A DNA stretch of 64,000 bases from Marinobacter sp. MDS2. Lineage in GTDB: Bacteria; Pseudomonadota; Gammaproteobacteria; Pseudomonadales; Oleiphilaceae. This document shows positions 35,994 to 47,473 of the stretch, one piece after another. The position numbers and the translations under genes were made by a program. Position 1 is the first letter of the stretch. Every line of letters begins with the position of its first letter. The stretch is taken from NCBI RefSeq assembly GCF_030718085.1, contig NZ_JAVAJF010000003.1:186001-250000 (forward strand), read 5' to 3'. The notes under the pieces are model-generated. The model saw nothing but the letters and a program-made list of their open reading frames with translations. It was not told the origin of the DNA and did not search any database.

Positions 35994-36425
35994 TCAGTGA
36001 ATTCTGATGGCCAGGACATCGCACTCGGTTCCGTGCAATACCCCGTTCGCCGTGGAACCTAGCAGAAGCTGAAAGCCTTTCCGGCCATGGCTGCCCACAA
36101 TAGTCAGATCAATATCGTGTTCGTCTACCAAGCGGTGGATCTCAGACTCAGGCCGGCCTACGGTCACAATCTGATCGTCTTTGCTGATACCGTACTGCTC
36201 CCCGTACTTCCCGAGTTGTTCTTTGGCCGCTTTGTCCAGTTGGTCCTGCAATTCCGAAAGGTCCATGGGGATGTCACCGCCATAAGCATAACCAACCGGC
36301 TCCACGACGTGTGCAAGAATTAGCTTGGCGCCATGGGCTTCACAGATCGCTTTCGCTTTGTCCAAAACTTGCGGGGCCTCTTCCGTTAAATCAATTGCCA
36401 CCAGCATTCGTTTGTACGTCGGCAT
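35994..36425 (-). CDS. Universal stress protein, UspA family
   Basis: The 143-residue product matches UspA: KRMLVAIDLTEEAPQVLDKA at the start and the ATP-binding-like GSHGRKGFQLLLGSTANGV at the end (G-x2-G-x8/9-G-S pattern). The ATG at 36425 has GGAG seven bases upstream. A longer frame to 36455 lacks a ribosome-binding site and adds ten unrelated residues. The protein probably acts in stress survival, though the ligand is unknown. Confidence 0.93.
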   Translation of the reverse strand: MPTYKRMLVAIDLTEEAPQVLDKAKAICEAHGAKLILAHVVEPVGYAYGGDIPMDLSELQDQLDKAAKEQLGKYGEQYGISKDDQIVTVGRPESEIHRLVDEHDIDLTIVGSHGRKGFQLLLGSTANGVLHGTECDVLAIRIH

Positions 36426-36504
36426 GCTTTCACTCCTATGTGATTTATAACGCATAAACCAAGCATAGTACCGTTCGGTAGCGGATGAAAGGGAAGGGGG
36501 AGTG

Positions 36505-36528
36505 AGGGCAGAAAGACGCTTCTGCCCT
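36505..36528 (-). other. Inverted repeat downstream of the unknown exported protein gene
   Basis: AGGGCAGAA (36505-36513) pairs with TTCTGCCCT (36520-36528) around a six-base loop, 14 bases after the stop of the minus-strand gene. There is no T-run on either strand, so it is a candidate factor-dependent stop or 3' stabiliser. Confidence 0.4.
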
Positions 36529-36541
36529 GACGGCAGATGGT

Positions 36542-37360
36542 CTAGCTGTTGTTGTTCATCAGTTCAATGGCGGACGCCAAACCCTTAATAATGCCTTTGG
36601 AGTAGCGGTCGATGATGAACGACACGTTGTTGTCGTTGTAGTTGACGTATGAGCTTCGAATAAATTGCCACTTTGACGAAATGTCGCTCAGAATCGCCTT
36701 GAGTTCGCCAGTGGGTGAGCCTGCGCTTACGTTTTCCAGGTAGGTATCGAATGTTTTGGCTTGCTCATCCAGGGGGACTTCGGTGGTAGCGCCCTGGAAC
36801 GTTTGTGATACCGATGAATGGGTGCGCGCTGCGTAACGAGCCATCATCTGAGCCATGAGCACCGATGCAGACCTGGCAGATTCGATCCGGTCGTCGGCTT
36901 TCGCGCCGCTATTCTCTTGGGCGATACCGTACAGCTCGGTGGCTGTTACGTTCATTGTAAGAGCTTTGTCAGCCATATCAGCCATCAAGCGAAGATCGGG
37001 GTAGCCTCGATCACGAACCTCATTGATGTTGCTGCGCATGAGGTCCTTGAACTTGTCGAACGACTGATTGAGGCCCTCGATCTGGTCTGGCGAAAGCACG
37101 CCACTGGTGCTGGCAATTACCGAATTCATGGCGTCATTCGCTTTATTGATGGCTACGACAATCCGGTTCAGGGTTTCCGTGTCGCCCGTTGCGCTGAAGT
37201 TATAAAAGGCATCCACGGCGAGGTAGTTGTTGACGCGGAAGTCGTGTAGATCGGCCAAAAACTCGCCGCCTGTTTCTTGGGCCCGGGCGCCAAAAGCGAC
37301 CAGTGAAAACAACACAATTGCCGAGAGGAGTGAGGTAAAGCGCGTGCGACTGCCGGTCAT
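36542..37360 (-). CDS. Unknown exported helical protein
   Basis: I do not recognise this 272-residue protein. It starts with a clear signal peptide (LLSAIVLFSLVAFGARA, cleavage after ARA near residue 27). The mature part is predicted to be all-helical and is rich in Ala, Asn, Ser and Asp, with segments such as RIVVAINKANDAMNSVIAS and ASVLMAQMMARYAARTHSSV. It has no cysteine and no membrane helix, which suggests a soluble periplasmic protein. It is divergent from fadB with a 340-base gap, so a link to fatty acid metabolism is possible but not shown. A family of conserved hypotheticals in related marine bacteria is likely. Confidence 0.75.
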   Translation of the reverse strand: MTGSRTRFTSLLSAIVLFSLVAFGARAQETGGEFLADLHDFRVNNYLAVDAFYNFSATGDTETLNRIVVAINKANDAMNSVIASTSGVLSPDQIEGLNQSFDKFKDLMRSNINEVRDRGYPDLRLMADMADKALTMNVTATELYGIAQENSGAKADDRIESARSASVLMAQMMARYAARTHSSVSQTFQGATTEVPLDEQAKTFDTYLENVSAGSPTGELKAILSDISSKWQFIRSSYVNYNDNNVSFIIDRYSKGIIKGLASAIELMNNNS

Positions 37361-37568
37361 CGGAAGAGTCTCCGTAATGCGGTTTTATTATTGTGGACTA
37401 TCATCGTTCAGCGAAGTTAAAGTAACTGAGTCGGCTTATCAAGTAGTTTCCGGCGGTTACGGAGGGTTCCGTGAGCTAGTTCCGCTCAAGTTCTCGCTGA
37501 GTTTCGCGGCGCCTCTGAAAGAAACAAATTGACAAACGCTCCATTTTTTTTCATCGTGTGCCCTCACG

Positions 37569-37588
37569 ATTCAAACAACTGTATGAAT
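37569..37588. promoter_or_regulatory. PsrA-like operator in front of fadB
   Basis: ATTCAAACAACTGTATGAAT is a 20-base near-perfect palindrome (TTCAnACAnnTGTnTGAA core at 37570-37587). It resembles the TTCAAAC/GTTTGAA half-sites reported for the TetR-type fatty-acid regulator PsrA; that match is from memory. It lies 113 bases before the fadB ATG. The 340-base gap (37361-37700) also holds a TTGACA at 37529-37534 without a matching -10. Confidence 0.5.
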
Positions 37589-37700
37589 TTTGGATCGGAA
37601 AGATCGGGCAGTGACCGAAATCTCGCTGCACAAACGGCCGGTGTAGCGCATCGCGTTCGCTGGTTGTCAGCAGTTCCAAACACAGACTGGAGATCAGTTG

Positions 37701-39848
37701 ATGATTTACGAAGGTAAAGCCATCACGGTTAAAGAGATCGACGGTGGGATCGCTCAGTTGGACTTTGACTTGCAAGGCGAGTCAGTCAATAAGTTCAACC
37801 GTCTCACTATCGAAGAGCTAGGCGCCGCAGCTGAAGCACTCAAATCCCAGAAGAACCTGAAGGGTCTGGTTGTAACCAGCTCTAAAGACAGCTTCATCGT
37901 CGGTGCAGACATCACCGAATTTACCGAGCTGTTTGCGGGTTCAGAGGAAGAGCTTGTCGCCAACAACTTGAAGGCGAACGAAGTATTCAACGCCATCGAA
38001 GACCTGCCGTTCCCGACCGTTACCGCCATCAATGGTATCGCTCTGGGTGGTGGTTTCGAAATGTGTCTGGCTACGGACTACCGTGTAATGGCACCTAAAG
38101 CCAAGGTAGGACTACCAGAAACCAAGCTGGGTATTTTCCCGGGCTTTGGTGGCACCGTACGTTTGTCGCGTCTTGTCGGCGTTGATAACGCGGTTGAGTG
38201 GATTGCCGGTGGTACTGAGAATCGTGCTGATGCCGCTCTGAAAGTTGGCGCTGTTGATGCCGTAGTTGCTCCAGACCAACTGGTTGCCGCTGCTGTTGCC
38301 ATTATCAATCAGTGCAACGAAGGTAAGCTGGATAATCAGGCGCGCCGTGAAGAGAAAAAGGGCAAGATCAAGCTGAACGCTATGGAAAGCATGATGGCGT
38401 TCGAGATCTCCAAAGCGTTTGTTGCTGGCAAAGCGGGTAAGAACTATCCGGCACCAGTTGAAGCGATCAAGACCATGCAGAAGCATGCCGGCATGACTCG
38501 CGACAAGGCTCTTGAAGTCGAAGCCAAAGGCTTCGCCAAAATGGCCAAGACCAATGTTGCCGCTTGTCTGGTAGGTCTGTTCCTGAACGACCAGGCGCTG
38601 AAGAAGAAAGCCAGCGCATGGGAAAAAGAAGCCTCTGATGTGAAACTGGCCGCTGTATTGGGCGCCGGTATCATGGGTGGTGGTGTTGCTTACCAGTCCG
38701 CACTGAAAGGCACGCCGATCATCATGAAGGACATCAACCAGGACGGCATCGCGCTGGGCCTGAAAGAAGCCAAGAAGCTTCTGTCCAAGCGTGTTGATAA
38801 AGGTCGTATGGACGCTGGCAAGATGGCCGACGTTCTGAACAGCATCACTCCAACCCTAAACTACGGCGATTTCAAGAACGTAGACCTGGTTGTTGAAGCA
38901 GTTGTTGAGAACCCGAAGGTGAAAGATGCCGTTCTGCGTGAAACCGAAGATGCGGTTCGCGAAGACGCTATCCTGACCTCTAACACCTCCACAATTTCCA
39001 TCAACCTTCTGGCTAAAAACCTGAAGCGTCCGGAAAACTTCTGTGGCATGCACTTCTTCAACCCGGTACACATGATGCCGCTGGTTGAGGTTATCCGCGG
39101 CGAGAAGACCAGTGACCGCGCGATCGCGACCACCGTTGCTTACGCCAAGGCCATGGGCAAGACTCCGATCGTTGTTAACGATTGCCCGGGCTTCCTGGTT
39201 AACCGTGTACTGTTCCCGTACTTTGGTGGCTTTGTAGGCCTGGTCCGTGACGGCGCCGACTTCCAGAAAGTCGACAAGGTTATGGAAAAGTTCGGCTGGC
39301 CGATGGGTCCTGCGTATCTGCTGGACGTTGTTGGCATGGATACCGGCAAGCACGCTGGTGAAGTCATGGCCGACGGCTTCCCGGATCGTATGAAGCACGC
39401 AGAAACCACGGCTATCGACGTAATGTTTGAAAACAACCGTTACGGTCAGAAGAACGATGTTGGTTTCTACAAGTACGAGCTGGACCGCAAGGGCAAGCAG
39501 AAGAAAGTTGTAGACGAAGAAACCTACAAGCTGCTTGAGCCAGTAGTACAAGCCAAGAACGAATTCAGCGACGAAGACATCATTGCCCGTATGATGATCC
39601 CTCTGTGTCTGGAAACTGTACGCTGCCTGGAAGATGGCATCGTAGAAGATCCTGCCGACGCAGATATGGGCCTCATCTTCGGTATCGGCTTCCCGCCGTT
39701 CCGTGGTGGTGCGCTGCGCTACATCGATGATATGGGTGTAGACAAGTTCGTTGAACTGGCAGACAAGTTTGCAGATCTGGGTCCTTTGTATCACCCGACC
39801 GAGAAGCTGCGTGAAATGGCCAAGACTGGCGAAAAATTCTTTGGCTAA
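37701..39848 (+). CDS. fadB: Fatty acid oxidation complex alpha subunit FadB
   Basis: FadB (715 aa) carries enoyl-CoA hydratase and 3-hydroxyacyl-CoA dehydrogenase activities. The hydratase half shows [20 protein letters not shown] and [19 protein letters not shown], with the two catalytic glutamates. The dehydrogenase half, from about residue 315, has the NAD motif [15 protein letters not shown] and the catalytic [15 protein letters not shown]. The ATG at 37701 has GGAG eight bases upstream. fadA follows after 33 bases; the two form the classical alpha2beta2 complex. Confidence 0.97.
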   Translation: MIYEGKAITVKEIDGGIAQLDFDLQGESVNKFNRLTIEELGAAAEALKSQKNLKGLVVTSSKDSFIVGADITEFTELFAGSEEELVANNLKANEVFNAIEDLPFPTVTAINGIALGGGFEMCLATDYRVMAPKAKVGLPETKLGIFPGFGGTVRLSRLVGVDNAVEWIAGGTENRADAALKVGAVDAVVAPDQLVAAAVAIINQCNEGKLDNQARREEKKGKIKLNAMESMMAFEISKAFVAGKAGKNYPAPVEAIKTMQKHAGMTRDKALEVEAKGFAKMAKTNVAACLVGLFLNDQALKKKASAWEKEASDVKLAAVLGAGIMGGGVAYQSALKGTPIIMKDINQDGIALGLKEAKKLLSKRVDKGRMDAGKMADVLNSITPTLNYGDFKNVDLVVEAVVENPKVKDAVLRETEDAVREDAILTSNTSTISINLLAKNLKRPENFCGMHFFNPVHMMPLVEVIRGEKTSDRAIATTVAYAKAMGKTPIVVNDCPGFLVNRVLFPYFGGFVGLVRDGADFQKVDKVMEKFGWPMGPAYLLDVVGMDTGKHAGEVMADGFPDRMKHAETTAIDVMFENNRYGQKNDVGFYKYELDRKGKQKKVVDEETYKLLEPVVQAKNEFSDEDIIARMMIPLCLETVRCLEDGIVEDPADADMGLIFGIGFPPFRGGALRYIDDMGVDKFVELADKFADLGPLYHPTEKLREMAKTGEKFFG

Positions 39849-39854
39849 CCCTGA

Positions 39855-41057
<1,203 letters not shown>

Positions 41058-41091
41058 TCGAGTAACCGAGATCAGTAACGCTTTCTCAGGA

Positions 41092-41120
41092 GGCCCGGCT
41101 TATGCCGGGCCTTCCTGTTT
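41092..41120 (+). terminator. Terminator after fadA
   Basis: GGCCCGGC (41092-41099) pairs with GCCGGGCC (41104-41111) around TTAT, then TTCCTGTTT. The T-run is broken, but the stem is strong. Confidence 0.7.
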
Positions 41121-41194
41121 CTGGTGCTCTTGTTTGGTGCCAAAAAATCAGAAAAAGACTGTTTCAAGTTAAAGAATGGGTTGTCTTGCCATTC

Positions 41195-41223
41195 TTGACC
41201 CTGTAAAACAGTGAGCCTATACA
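41195..41223 (+). promoter_or_regulatory. Sigma-70 promoter for topA
   Basis: TTGACC (-35, 41195-41200) and TATACA (-10, 41218-41223) are 17 bases apart. The predicted leader is about 93 bases. The 265-base gap between fadA and topA has no other recognisable element. Confidence 0.6.
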
Positions 41224-41322
41224 TAATGGCAACCTTTACGTTTCCAGTTGCCTGATTTTTATGCGAGTTTGCGGTTTGTTCAGTTATTAACCGATTCGCC
41301 GCCAAGGATATAGATCTCCGAT

Positions 41323-43962
41323 ATGGGTAAAAGTCTCGTTATTGTCGAGTCTCCAGCGAAAGCGAAGACCATCAACAAGTATCTGGGCTCGGACTTCATT
41401 GTTAAGTCGAGCGTTGGCCACATTCGTGACCTGCCTGTCAGTGGCAGTGGCAGTCAGTCTGACCCCAAAGAGCGGGCCAAACAGGCGGCTGCGACACGTA
41501 AGTTGAGTCCTGAGGAAAAGGTCGAGCACAAGAAGCGTAAAGCCAGAGAACAGCTGGTTGCGCGCATGGGTGTCGATCCGGATCGCGACTGGAGTGCGCG
41601 ATACCAGGTCCTGCCGGGCAAAGAGAAAGTGGTCAGTGAATTAAAGCGTTTGGCCAAAAATGCAGACCACATCTATCTCGCAACGGATTTGGATAGAGAG
41701 GGGGAGGCCATAGCATGGCATCTCCAGGAAACCATTGGTGGCGAGCCCGAAAAGTACCGTCGGGTGGTGTTCAACGAAATCACCAAGCGTGCCATTCAGG
41801 AAGCATTTGAAGATCCGGGTAATCTTGATACCGATCGCGTAAACGCGCAGCAAGCTCGTCGTTTCCTCGACCGGGTGGTGGGCTACATGGTTTCGCCGTT
41901 GTTGTGGAGCAAGATTGCCCGTGGTTTGTCGGCGGGGCGCGTACAGTCTGTTGCGGTGCGCCTGATTGTCGAGCGCGAACGGGAAATACGTAAGTTTGTT
42001 CCGGAAGAGTTTTGGCAGTTGCATGCCGATCTGAAAGCAAGTGAAGCAAAACAGCCAGTGCGCTTTGAGGTCACTCGCTACGCCGGTAAGCCTTATCGCC
42101 CGACTAACGAGGCTCAGAGTAACGAGCATGTGGCTCGCCTTAACGAGGGTAGCTTCAAGGTTGCCAAGCGGGAGGATAAACCGACCCGTTCAAAGCCCTC
42201 GGCTCCGTTTATTACCTCGACGCTGCAGCAAGCGGCCAGTAACCGGATGGGCTTCAGTGTCAAGAAGACCATGATGTTAGCGCAGCGTTTGTACGAAGCG
42301 GGCTATATCACCTATATGCGTACCGACTCCACCAACTTGAGCAAAGATGCGGTTGAAAGTTGTCGGGAGTTTGTCCAAAAGCAGTTTGGCGACCGTTACT
42401 TGCCGGACGCGCCGCGCCTATACGGCAGCAAGGAGGGCGCTCAGGAAGCGCACGAGGCTATTCGTCCGTCTGATGTGACTCGTAGGCCATCGGATATTTC
42501 CGGTCTGGAGAAAGACGCTGAGAAGCTTTACGACTTGATTTGGCGCCAGTTCATCGCGTGCCAAATGGCTGACGCAGAGTTTCTGAGTACCTCTATTGTA
42601 GTGGCGAATGGCGATTACGAGCTTCGTACTCGTGGGCGCATCGTTAAGTTTGAAGGTTTCCTGAAGGCTGCTCCCCAGTCGTCCAAAAAGGATGAAGATG
42701 TGGCGTTGCCGGACATCAAGGTGGATGAAGCGCTCGATTTGGGCAAGCTGGATCCTACGCAACACTTCACCAAGCCGTCGCCGCGTTATACCGAAGCGAG
42801 TCTGGTAAAAGAGTTGGAAAAGCAGGGCATTGGTCGGCCATCTACCTATGCTTCGATTATTTCGACCATCCAGGATCGTGGTTATGTGCGATTGCAGAAC
42901 CGCCGTTTCTACGCAGAGAAGATGGGCGAGATTGTCACCGAGCGTTTGGCTGAGTCCTTCCCGAATCTGATGGATTATGATTTTACAGCGCGCCTCGAAG
43001 ATGAGCTGGATCATATTGCAGGCGGCGATGTGAACTGGAAGAAGGTGCTGAACGACTTTTACGCGAAGTTCCGCAAGCAGCTTGACGGCGCAAGCCAGGC
43101 GGAAGGTGGGATGCGCGCCAATACGCCCACTGAAACGGACATACCGTGTCCCAGTTGTGCCCGAAACATGCAGATTCGCGTGGCGAGTACCGGTGTTTTT
43201 CTGGGTTGTTCAGGCTATGCGTTACCGCCGAAAGAGCGTTGCAAGACAACCATCAATCTGGTGTCTGGTGATGAGGTGGTCAGTGCCGATGAAGATGTGG
43301 AAGGCGAAGGTGAGACCCGTCTTCTGCGAATGAAGCGTCGTTGTGGTAAGTGTGGCACGGCCATGGACAGCTATCTGGTTGATGAAACCCGTAAGTTGCA
43401 TGTGTGTGGCAACAATCCAGACTGCTCTGGCTATGAAGTGGAGCAGGGCACGTTCCGGATCAAGGGCTACGACGGGCCGACCCTTGAGTGTGACAAGTGC
43501 GGCTCTGAAATGCAGCTCAAGACAGGCCGTTTCGGTAAGTACTTCGGTTGCACCAGTGACGACTGCAAAAATACCCGTAAGCTGCTGAAGAGCGGTGAGC
43601 CGGCGCCTCCCAAAATGGATCCGGTGCCTATGCCGGAGTTGAAGTGTCAAAAGGTAGACGACACCTACGTTCTGCGTGATGGTGCCTCGGGGTTGTTCCT
43701 GGCTGCGAGCAAATTCCCGAAAAACCGGGAAACCCGGCCACCTTTGGTCATGGAAATTAAGCCGCATCGCAAGGAGATTGATCCGAAGCACGATTATCTG
43801 ATGGATGCGCCGGAGAAAGATCCCGAAGGTAACCCGACCGTGATTCGCTACAGTCGGAAAACCAAAGAGCAGTACGTCATGTCGGAGAAAGACGGCAAAG
43901 CGACGGGCTGGTCTGCCTGGTATGAGAACGGCCGTTGGGTGCCGAGGGACAAGAAAAAATAG
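41323..43962 (+). CDS. topA: DNA topoisomerase I TopA
   Basis: TopA (879 aa) relaxes negative supercoils. The TOPRIM domain has [15 protein letters not shown] and the acidic [16 protein letters not shown]. The catalytic tyrosine is Y331 in YITYMRTDS. Three C-terminal four-cysteine zinc fingers are visible: CPSC...GC...RC, CGKC...CGNNPDC and CDKC...CTSDDC, followed by a basic tail. This matches the E. coli-type enzyme. The ribosome-binding site is weak (AAGGA is rather far from the ATG). Confidence 0.97.
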   Translation: MGKSLVIVESPAKAKTINKYLGSDFIVKSSVGHIRDLPVSGSGSQSDPKERAKQAAATRKLSPEEKVEHKKRKAREQLVARMGVDPDRDWSARYQVLPGKEKVVSELKRLAKNADHIYLATDLDREGEAIAWHLQETIGGEPEKYRRVVFNEITKRAIQEAFEDPGNLDTDRVNAQQARRFLDRVVGYMVSPLLWSKIARGLSAGRVQSVAVRLIVEREREIRKFVPEEFWQLHADLKASEAKQPVRFEVTRYAGKPYRPTNEAQSNEHVARLNEGSFKVAKREDKPTRSKPSAPFITSTLQQAASNRMGFSVKKTMMLAQRLYEAGYITYMRTDSTNLSKDAVESCREFVQKQFGDRYLPDAPRLYGSKEGAQEAHEAIRPSDVTRRPSDISGLEKDAEKLYDLIWRQFIACQMADAEFLSTSIVVANGDYELRTRGRIVKFEGFLKAAPQSSKKDEDVALPDIKVDEALDLGKLDPTQHFTKPSPRYTEASLVKELEKQGIGRPSTYASIISTIQDRGYVRLQNRRFYAEKMGEIVTERLAESFPNLMDYDFTARLEDELDHIAGGDVNWKKVLNDFYAKFRKQLDGASQAEGGMRANTPTETDIPCPSCARNMQIRVASTGVFLGCSGYALPPKERCKTTINLVSGDEVVSADEDVEGEGETRLLRMKRRCGKCGTAMDSYLVDETRKLHVCGNNPDCSGYEVEQGTFRIKGYDGPTLECDKCGSEMQLKTGRFGKYFGCTSDDCKNTRKLLKSGEPAPPKMDPVPMPELKCQKVDDTYVLRDGASGLFLAASKFPKNRETRPPLVMEIKPHRKEIDPKHDYLMDAPEKDPEGNPTVIRYSRKTKEQYVMSEKDGKATGWSAWYENGRWVPRDKKK

Positions 43963-43980
43963 TCCAGCGCATTGAAGCTT

Positions 43981-44013
43981 GCAGGAAGTGCCGGAGAGAA
44001 GGGCGCTTCCTGC
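43981..44013. terminator. Twelve-bp hairpin between topA and the dehydrogenase gene
   Basis: GCAGGAAGTGCC (43981-43992) pairs with GGCGCTTCCTGC (44002-44013, one G-T pair) around a nine-base loop. It lies between convergent genes and could end either transcript, though no T-run follows. Confidence 0.45.
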
Positions 44014-44049
44014 AGGTGTCCGAAGTGGTTTACTGCGATTGCATACTGA

Positions 44050-44922
44050 TTATTTCTTGCGAAGCCGTTGAATCAGTGAAGAAGTATCCCAACGGTTTCC
44101 GCCCATCTTTTGTACATCCCCATAGAACTGATCCACCAGCGCGGTGACCGGCAAGGTTGCGCCGTTCCGGTTGGCTTCCTGCAAGCATATCCCCAAATCT
44201 TTACGCATCCAGTCCACGGCAAAGCCGTAGTCAAATTTACCGTCCGCCATGGTGGCTGAGCGGTTTTCCATCTGCCAGGATTGCGCGGCCCCTTTGGAAA
44301 TCACGTCCACGACTTTCCGGATGTCCAGGTCTGCTTCCTCGGCGAAGTGCAGGGCCTCGGATAGCCCTTGAATCAGGCCTGCGATGGCGATTTGGTTCAC
44401 CATTTTGGTTTTCTGGCCACTGCCAGTCGGGCCCATCAGATTGAGGGCGCGGGCGTAGTGCTCCATGATGGGTGCGGCTTTGTCGTAATCTACCTGTTCT
44501 CCGCCGCACATAATGGTTAGCTGGCCGTTCTCGGCGCCTTGCTGGCCGCCGGATACGGGGGCATCAATAAAGCCCTGGCCGGCTTGGGCCGCGGCTGCCG
44601 AAAGGTGTTCGGCGATGCCGGCTGAGGCGGTGGTGTGGTCAATCAGGGTTGCGCCCTTGGGTGCGTTTTCGATAATGCCTTCAGGGCCTTCGTAAACGGC
44701 TAGAAGGTCGTTGTCAGCCCCCACGCACGTCATAACGAAGTCGGCGTTCCGAACCGCCTCGGAAATTGTCCGGCAGGCGGTTCCGGGGTATTCGCCGGCC
44801 CACTGTTCGGCTTTTTCGCCGGATCGATTCCACACCTTCACCAAAATGCCGGCTTTGGCCAGGTGGCCGGCCATGGGGTACCCCATTACGCCTAGTCCAA
44901 TAAAAGCGGCTGTTGTTGTCAT
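44050..44922 (-). CDS. NAD(P)-dependent beta-hydroxyacid dehydrogenase family oxidoreductase
   Basis: The 290-residue protein belongs to the 3-hydroxyisobutyrate/tartronate semialdehyde dehydrogenase superfamily. It has the nucleotide motif FIGLGVMGYPMAGHLAKAG, the substrate block FIDAPVSGGQQGAENG, and the catalytic lysine region GSGQKTKMVNQ. The substrate cannot be told from sequence alone. GGAG precedes the ATG. It lies behind gltA on the same strand, but a strong terminator separates them, so it probably has its own promoter. Confidence 0.88.
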   Translation of the reverse strand: MTTTAAFIGLGVMGYPMAGHLAKAGILVKVWNRSGEKAEQWAGEYPGTACRTISEAVRNADFVMTCVGADNDLLAVYEGPEGIIENAPKGATLIDHTTASAGIAEHLSAAAAQAGQGFIDAPVSGGQQGAENGQLTIMCGGEQVDYDKAAPIMEHYARALNLMGPTGSGQKTKMVNQIAIAGLIQGLSEALHFAEEADLDIRKVVDVISKGAAQSWQMENRSATMADGKFDYGFAVDWMRKDLGICLQEANRNGATLPVTALVDQFYGDVQKMGGNRWDTSSLIQRLRKK

Positions 44923-44948
44923 TATTGATCTCCTTTTTCCGTTACAAA

Positions 44949-44980
44949 CACAAAGGCCGCTGTAATCAGCGGCCTTTGTG
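44949..44980 (-). terminator. Terminator of gltA
   Basis: A 14-bp perfect stem (CACAAAGGCCGCTG with CAGCGGCCTTTGTG) encloses a four-base loop, with T-rich sequence (TTTGT) following on the minus strand. It is 24 bases behind the gltA stop. Confidence 0.85.
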
Positions 44981-45004
44981 TGTTTTCCGGTGTGCCCAAA
45001 GCAA

Positions 45005-46279
45005 TTACTTGTTCGGGTAATCGCGCTTCGGCGAGCCGGTGTACAACTGGCGAGGGCGGCCGATGCGGTTGGCGCCGCTGACCATTTCGTTCCAGTGTGA
45101 GAACCAGCCGATTGTCCGGGACATTGCGAAAATAACGGTAAACATGGAGGTTGGAATACCGATAGCTTTCAGAATGATGCCGGAGTAGAAGTCGACGTTC
45201 GGGTAAAGCTGACGCTTCACGAAGTATTCGTCTTCCAAGGCGATTTTTTCCAGACGCTGGGCGATCTTCAGCAGAGGGTCGTTCTCCAGGCCGAGCTCGC
45301 TCAACACTTCGTGAGCGGTTTGAGCCATAACCTTGGCGCGCGGGTCGAAGTTCTTGTAAACCCGGTGACCAAAGCCCATCAGGCGGAACGGATCGTCTTT
45401 GTCTTTCGCCTTTGCGATGAACTTTTCAATATTGGATTCGTCACCGATCTCGGCCAGCATGTCCAGAACGGCTTCGTTCGCGCCGCCGTGTGCCGGGCCC
45501 CACAGTGCCGCGATGCCGGAGGCGATGCAGGCGTATGGGTTGGCGCCAGTGGAACCTGCCAGGCGAACTGTGGAGGTTGAGGCGTTCTGCTCGTGATCTG
45601 CGTGCAGAATGAAGATCTTGTCCATCGCATTCGCGAGAACCGGGTTCGGTTTGTACTCTTCGCACGGTGTGCCAAACATCATTTGCAGGAAGTTTTCTGC
45701 GTATGACAGGTCGTTGCGCGGGTACATGAACGGCTGGCCTACGGAGTATTTGTAACACCAGGCCGCAATGGTTGGCATTTTCGCGATCAGGCGGTGAGCG
45801 GTGATCTCACGCTGCTTCGGATCGCCAACATCCATCTGGTCGTGGTAGAACGCGGACAGCGCTCCGACAACCCCACACATAATTGCCATCGGGTGCGCAT
45901 CACGGCGGAAGCCGTTGAAGAAGTTGCGCATCTGGTCGTGCAGCATGGTGTGGTTTTTAATGGTGGTGTGGAAGCGCTTGTTCTCTTCTTCGCTCGGCAG
46001 TTCGCCGTTCAGGAGGAGGTAGCACACTTCAAGGAAGTCGGATTTTTCAGCGAGCTGGTCGATCGGGTAGCCCCGATGCAACAGAACGCCGTTGGCGCCA
46101 TCGATATAAGTGATAGCGGATTCGCAGGCTGCGGTAGAAACAAAGCCTGGATCGTAAGTAAAAACGCCTTCCTGGACTAGCCCGCGTACGTCAATAACGT
46201 CAGGGCCGACGGTGCCGGAGTAAACCGGAAGCTCAATGGACTTATCTCCCACCGAGAGCGTGGCTTTCCTGTCGGTCAT
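45005..46279 (-). CDS. gltA: Citrate synthase GltA
   Basis: GltA (424 aa) is the hexameric type II citrate synthase that condenses acetyl-CoA and oxaloacetate. It shows the family blocks [47 protein letters not shown] (His) and [15 protein letters not shown]. The catalytic aspartate is in [12 protein letters not shown]. The ATG at 46279 has AGGAG upstream; the open frame continues to 46318 without support. It is divergent from sdhCDAB, an arrangement shared with E. coli and Pseudomonas. Confidence 0.97.
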   Translation of the reverse strand: MTDRKATLSVGDKSIELPVYSGTVGPDVIDVRGLVQEGVFTYDPGFVSTAACESAITYIDGANGVLLHRGYPIDQLAEKSDFLEVCYLLLNGELPSEEENKRFHTTIKNHTMLHDQMRNFFNGFRRDAHPMAIMCGVVGALSAFYHDQMDVGDPKQREITAHRLIAKMPTIAAWCYKYSVGQPFMYPRNDLSYAENFLQMMFGTPCEEYKPNPVLANAMDKIFILHADHEQNASTSTVRLAGSTGANPYACIASGIAALWGPAHGGANEAVLDMLAEIGDESNIEKFIAKAKDKDDPFRLMGFGHRVYKNFDPRAKVMAQTAHEVLSELGLENDPLLKIAQRLEKIALEDEYFVKRQLYPNVDFYSGIILKAIGIPTSMFTVIFAMSRTIGWFSHWNEMVSGANRIGRPRQLYTGSPKRDYPNK

Positions 46280-46364
46280 GGTGCTCTCCTGTTCAATTAG
46301 CTTAACAGCTCTTTGCATTTATCGATGCGCGAGAAGGCGCGTATTATCGCAAAACTGGCGGCAA

Positions 46365-46392
46365 AATATAGGGCGTTAGCTTTTTTTGTCAA
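46365..46392 (-). promoter_or_regulatory. Sigma-70 promoter for gltA
   Basis: On the minus strand a perfect -35 TTGACA (46387-46392) and a -10 TATATT (46365-46370) are 16 bases apart. The predicted leader is about 80 bases. Confidence 0.7.
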
Positions 46393-46544
46393 TCTATTGA
46401 TGATGAAAACACGGATTTACATCGGCAAAAGTTGGCTCTGAAGCGCGGGAATTCGGCGCTTTGCGCGCTGAAAAATATTTGTCAATAAGCTGAATGGGTA
46501 AATCTGGTGTGCGGCTGACAAGGCTTTCAGCGTGGTTGCAGGTT

Positions 46545-46572
46545 TGTAATTACCGAGGTGTCTCCTTATAAT
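46545..46572 (+). promoter_or_regulatory. Predicted promoter for sdhCDAB, followed by a long leader
   Basis: The -35 TTGTAA (46545-46550) and a perfect -10 TATAAT (46567-46572) are 16 bases apart. The predicted RNA begins near 46579 and runs about 176 bases to the sdhC start. The 475-base gltA-sdhC gap therefore holds two divergent promoters and this leader, which has several short inverted repeats but no known riboswitch pattern. Confidence 0.6.
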
Positions 46573-46754
46573 CCGTAGCCCGGAATCGGGGATGCGCCTG
46601 CCTGCAGGCTATAGCATAGCAAGCTATCGGGTTGCCATCCGCCCTCCTGAACCAATCGGTTATCGGTTTCGTATCGATTCTCCGGTCCCAACATACTAAC
46701 CATCCGCTGCCGGAATATCGGTTTTGCGGAACCAAAAGAGAGTGTGAGAGCGCT

Positions 46755-47132
46755 GTGAATAGCAAACGACCAGTAAATCTCGATCTCGGCAAGTTCCATT
46801 TTCCGCTGCCAGCCATTACTTCGATCCTGCATCGCATCAGCGGCATCATCATCTTTGTGGGTGTTGCTTTCCTGATGTACGGCTTGGATCTCTCCTTGTC
46901 CGGAGAAGATGGCTTCAATCGTGTAAATGAACTGCTGGACAGCTTCCTGGCAAAGCTGATTACCTGGGGCATCCTGTCTGCTCTGCTGTACCACCTCGTT
47001 GCGGGCATTAAGCACCTGCTGATGGACGCTGGTATTGGCGAAGAGCTTGAGAGCGGTCGCCTTGCCGCGAAAATCACGCTAGTGGTTTCCATTGTTCTGA
47101 TTGTTCTGGCAGGAGTCTGGGTATGGGCATGA
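46755..47132 (+). CDS. sdhC: Succinate dehydrogenase cytochrome b556 subunit SdhC
   Basis: SdhC (125 aa) is one of two membrane anchors of complex II. The start is a GTG at 46755: the product VNSKRPVNLDLGKFHFPLPA matches the E. coli N-terminus (KKQRPVNLDL). The frame is open to 46632 but without family match. Three membrane helices are visible, the quinone-site SILHRISGI and the heme-ligand histidine in LYHLVAGIKHLLMD. Its stop overlaps sdhD. Confidence 0.94.
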   Translation: MNSKRPVNLDLGKFHFPLPAITSILHRISGIIIFVGVAFLMYGLDLSLSGEDGFNRVNELLDSFLAKLITWGILSALLYHLVAGIKHLLMDAGIGEELESGRLAAKITLVVSIVLIVLAGVWVWA

Positions 47133-47470
47133 ACAGTGTAACGAATATCGGTCGTAACGGGATTCAAGATTGGATCATTCAGCGTGCTACAGCCTATGTG
47201 TTGGCTCTTTATACGCTGTTCCTTTTGGGCTTCTTTGCCACGACTGACGTTGATTACCAGGCTTGGGCTGCGCTGTTCAATCAGGGTTGGTTCAAGATCT
47301 TTAGCCTGCTGGCGCTGCTTTCTATTGCCGGGCATGCGTGGGTCGGTTTGTGGACCGTTTCCACTGACTATATCAAATCGGCACTTCCGCGTTTCTTGCT
47401 GCAGGCAGCTTGCATCCTAGTGATGTTCGTATATGTCGTGTGGGGCATTCAGATCCTTTGGGGGCTTTAA
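47123..47470 (+). CDS. sdhD: Succinate dehydrogenase membrane anchor subunit SdhD
   Basis: SdhD (115 aa) is the second membrane anchor. It has GRNGIQDWIIQRATAYVLALY at the start, three helices, and the conserved HAWVGLWTVSTDYI. The ATG at 47123 has AGGAG seven bases upstream (47111-47115); an ATG two codons later is less well spaced. It overlaps the end of sdhC by ten bases. Confidence 0.95.
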   Translation: MGMNSVTNIGRNGIQDWIIQRATAYVLALYTLFLLGFFATTDVDYQAWAALFNQGWFKIFSLLALLSIAGHAWVGLWTVSTDYIKSALPRFLLQAACILVMFVYVVWGIQILWGL

Positions 47471-47473
47471 TCG

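Noticed and set aside
41201-41211. CTGTAAAACAG as a LexA box
   Set aside because: LexA sites have CTG and CAG ten bases apart; here only five bases lie between them.
46632-46754. Upstream extension of sdhC
   Set aside because: Only the part from the GTG at 46755 matches SdhC; the rest lies in the leader.
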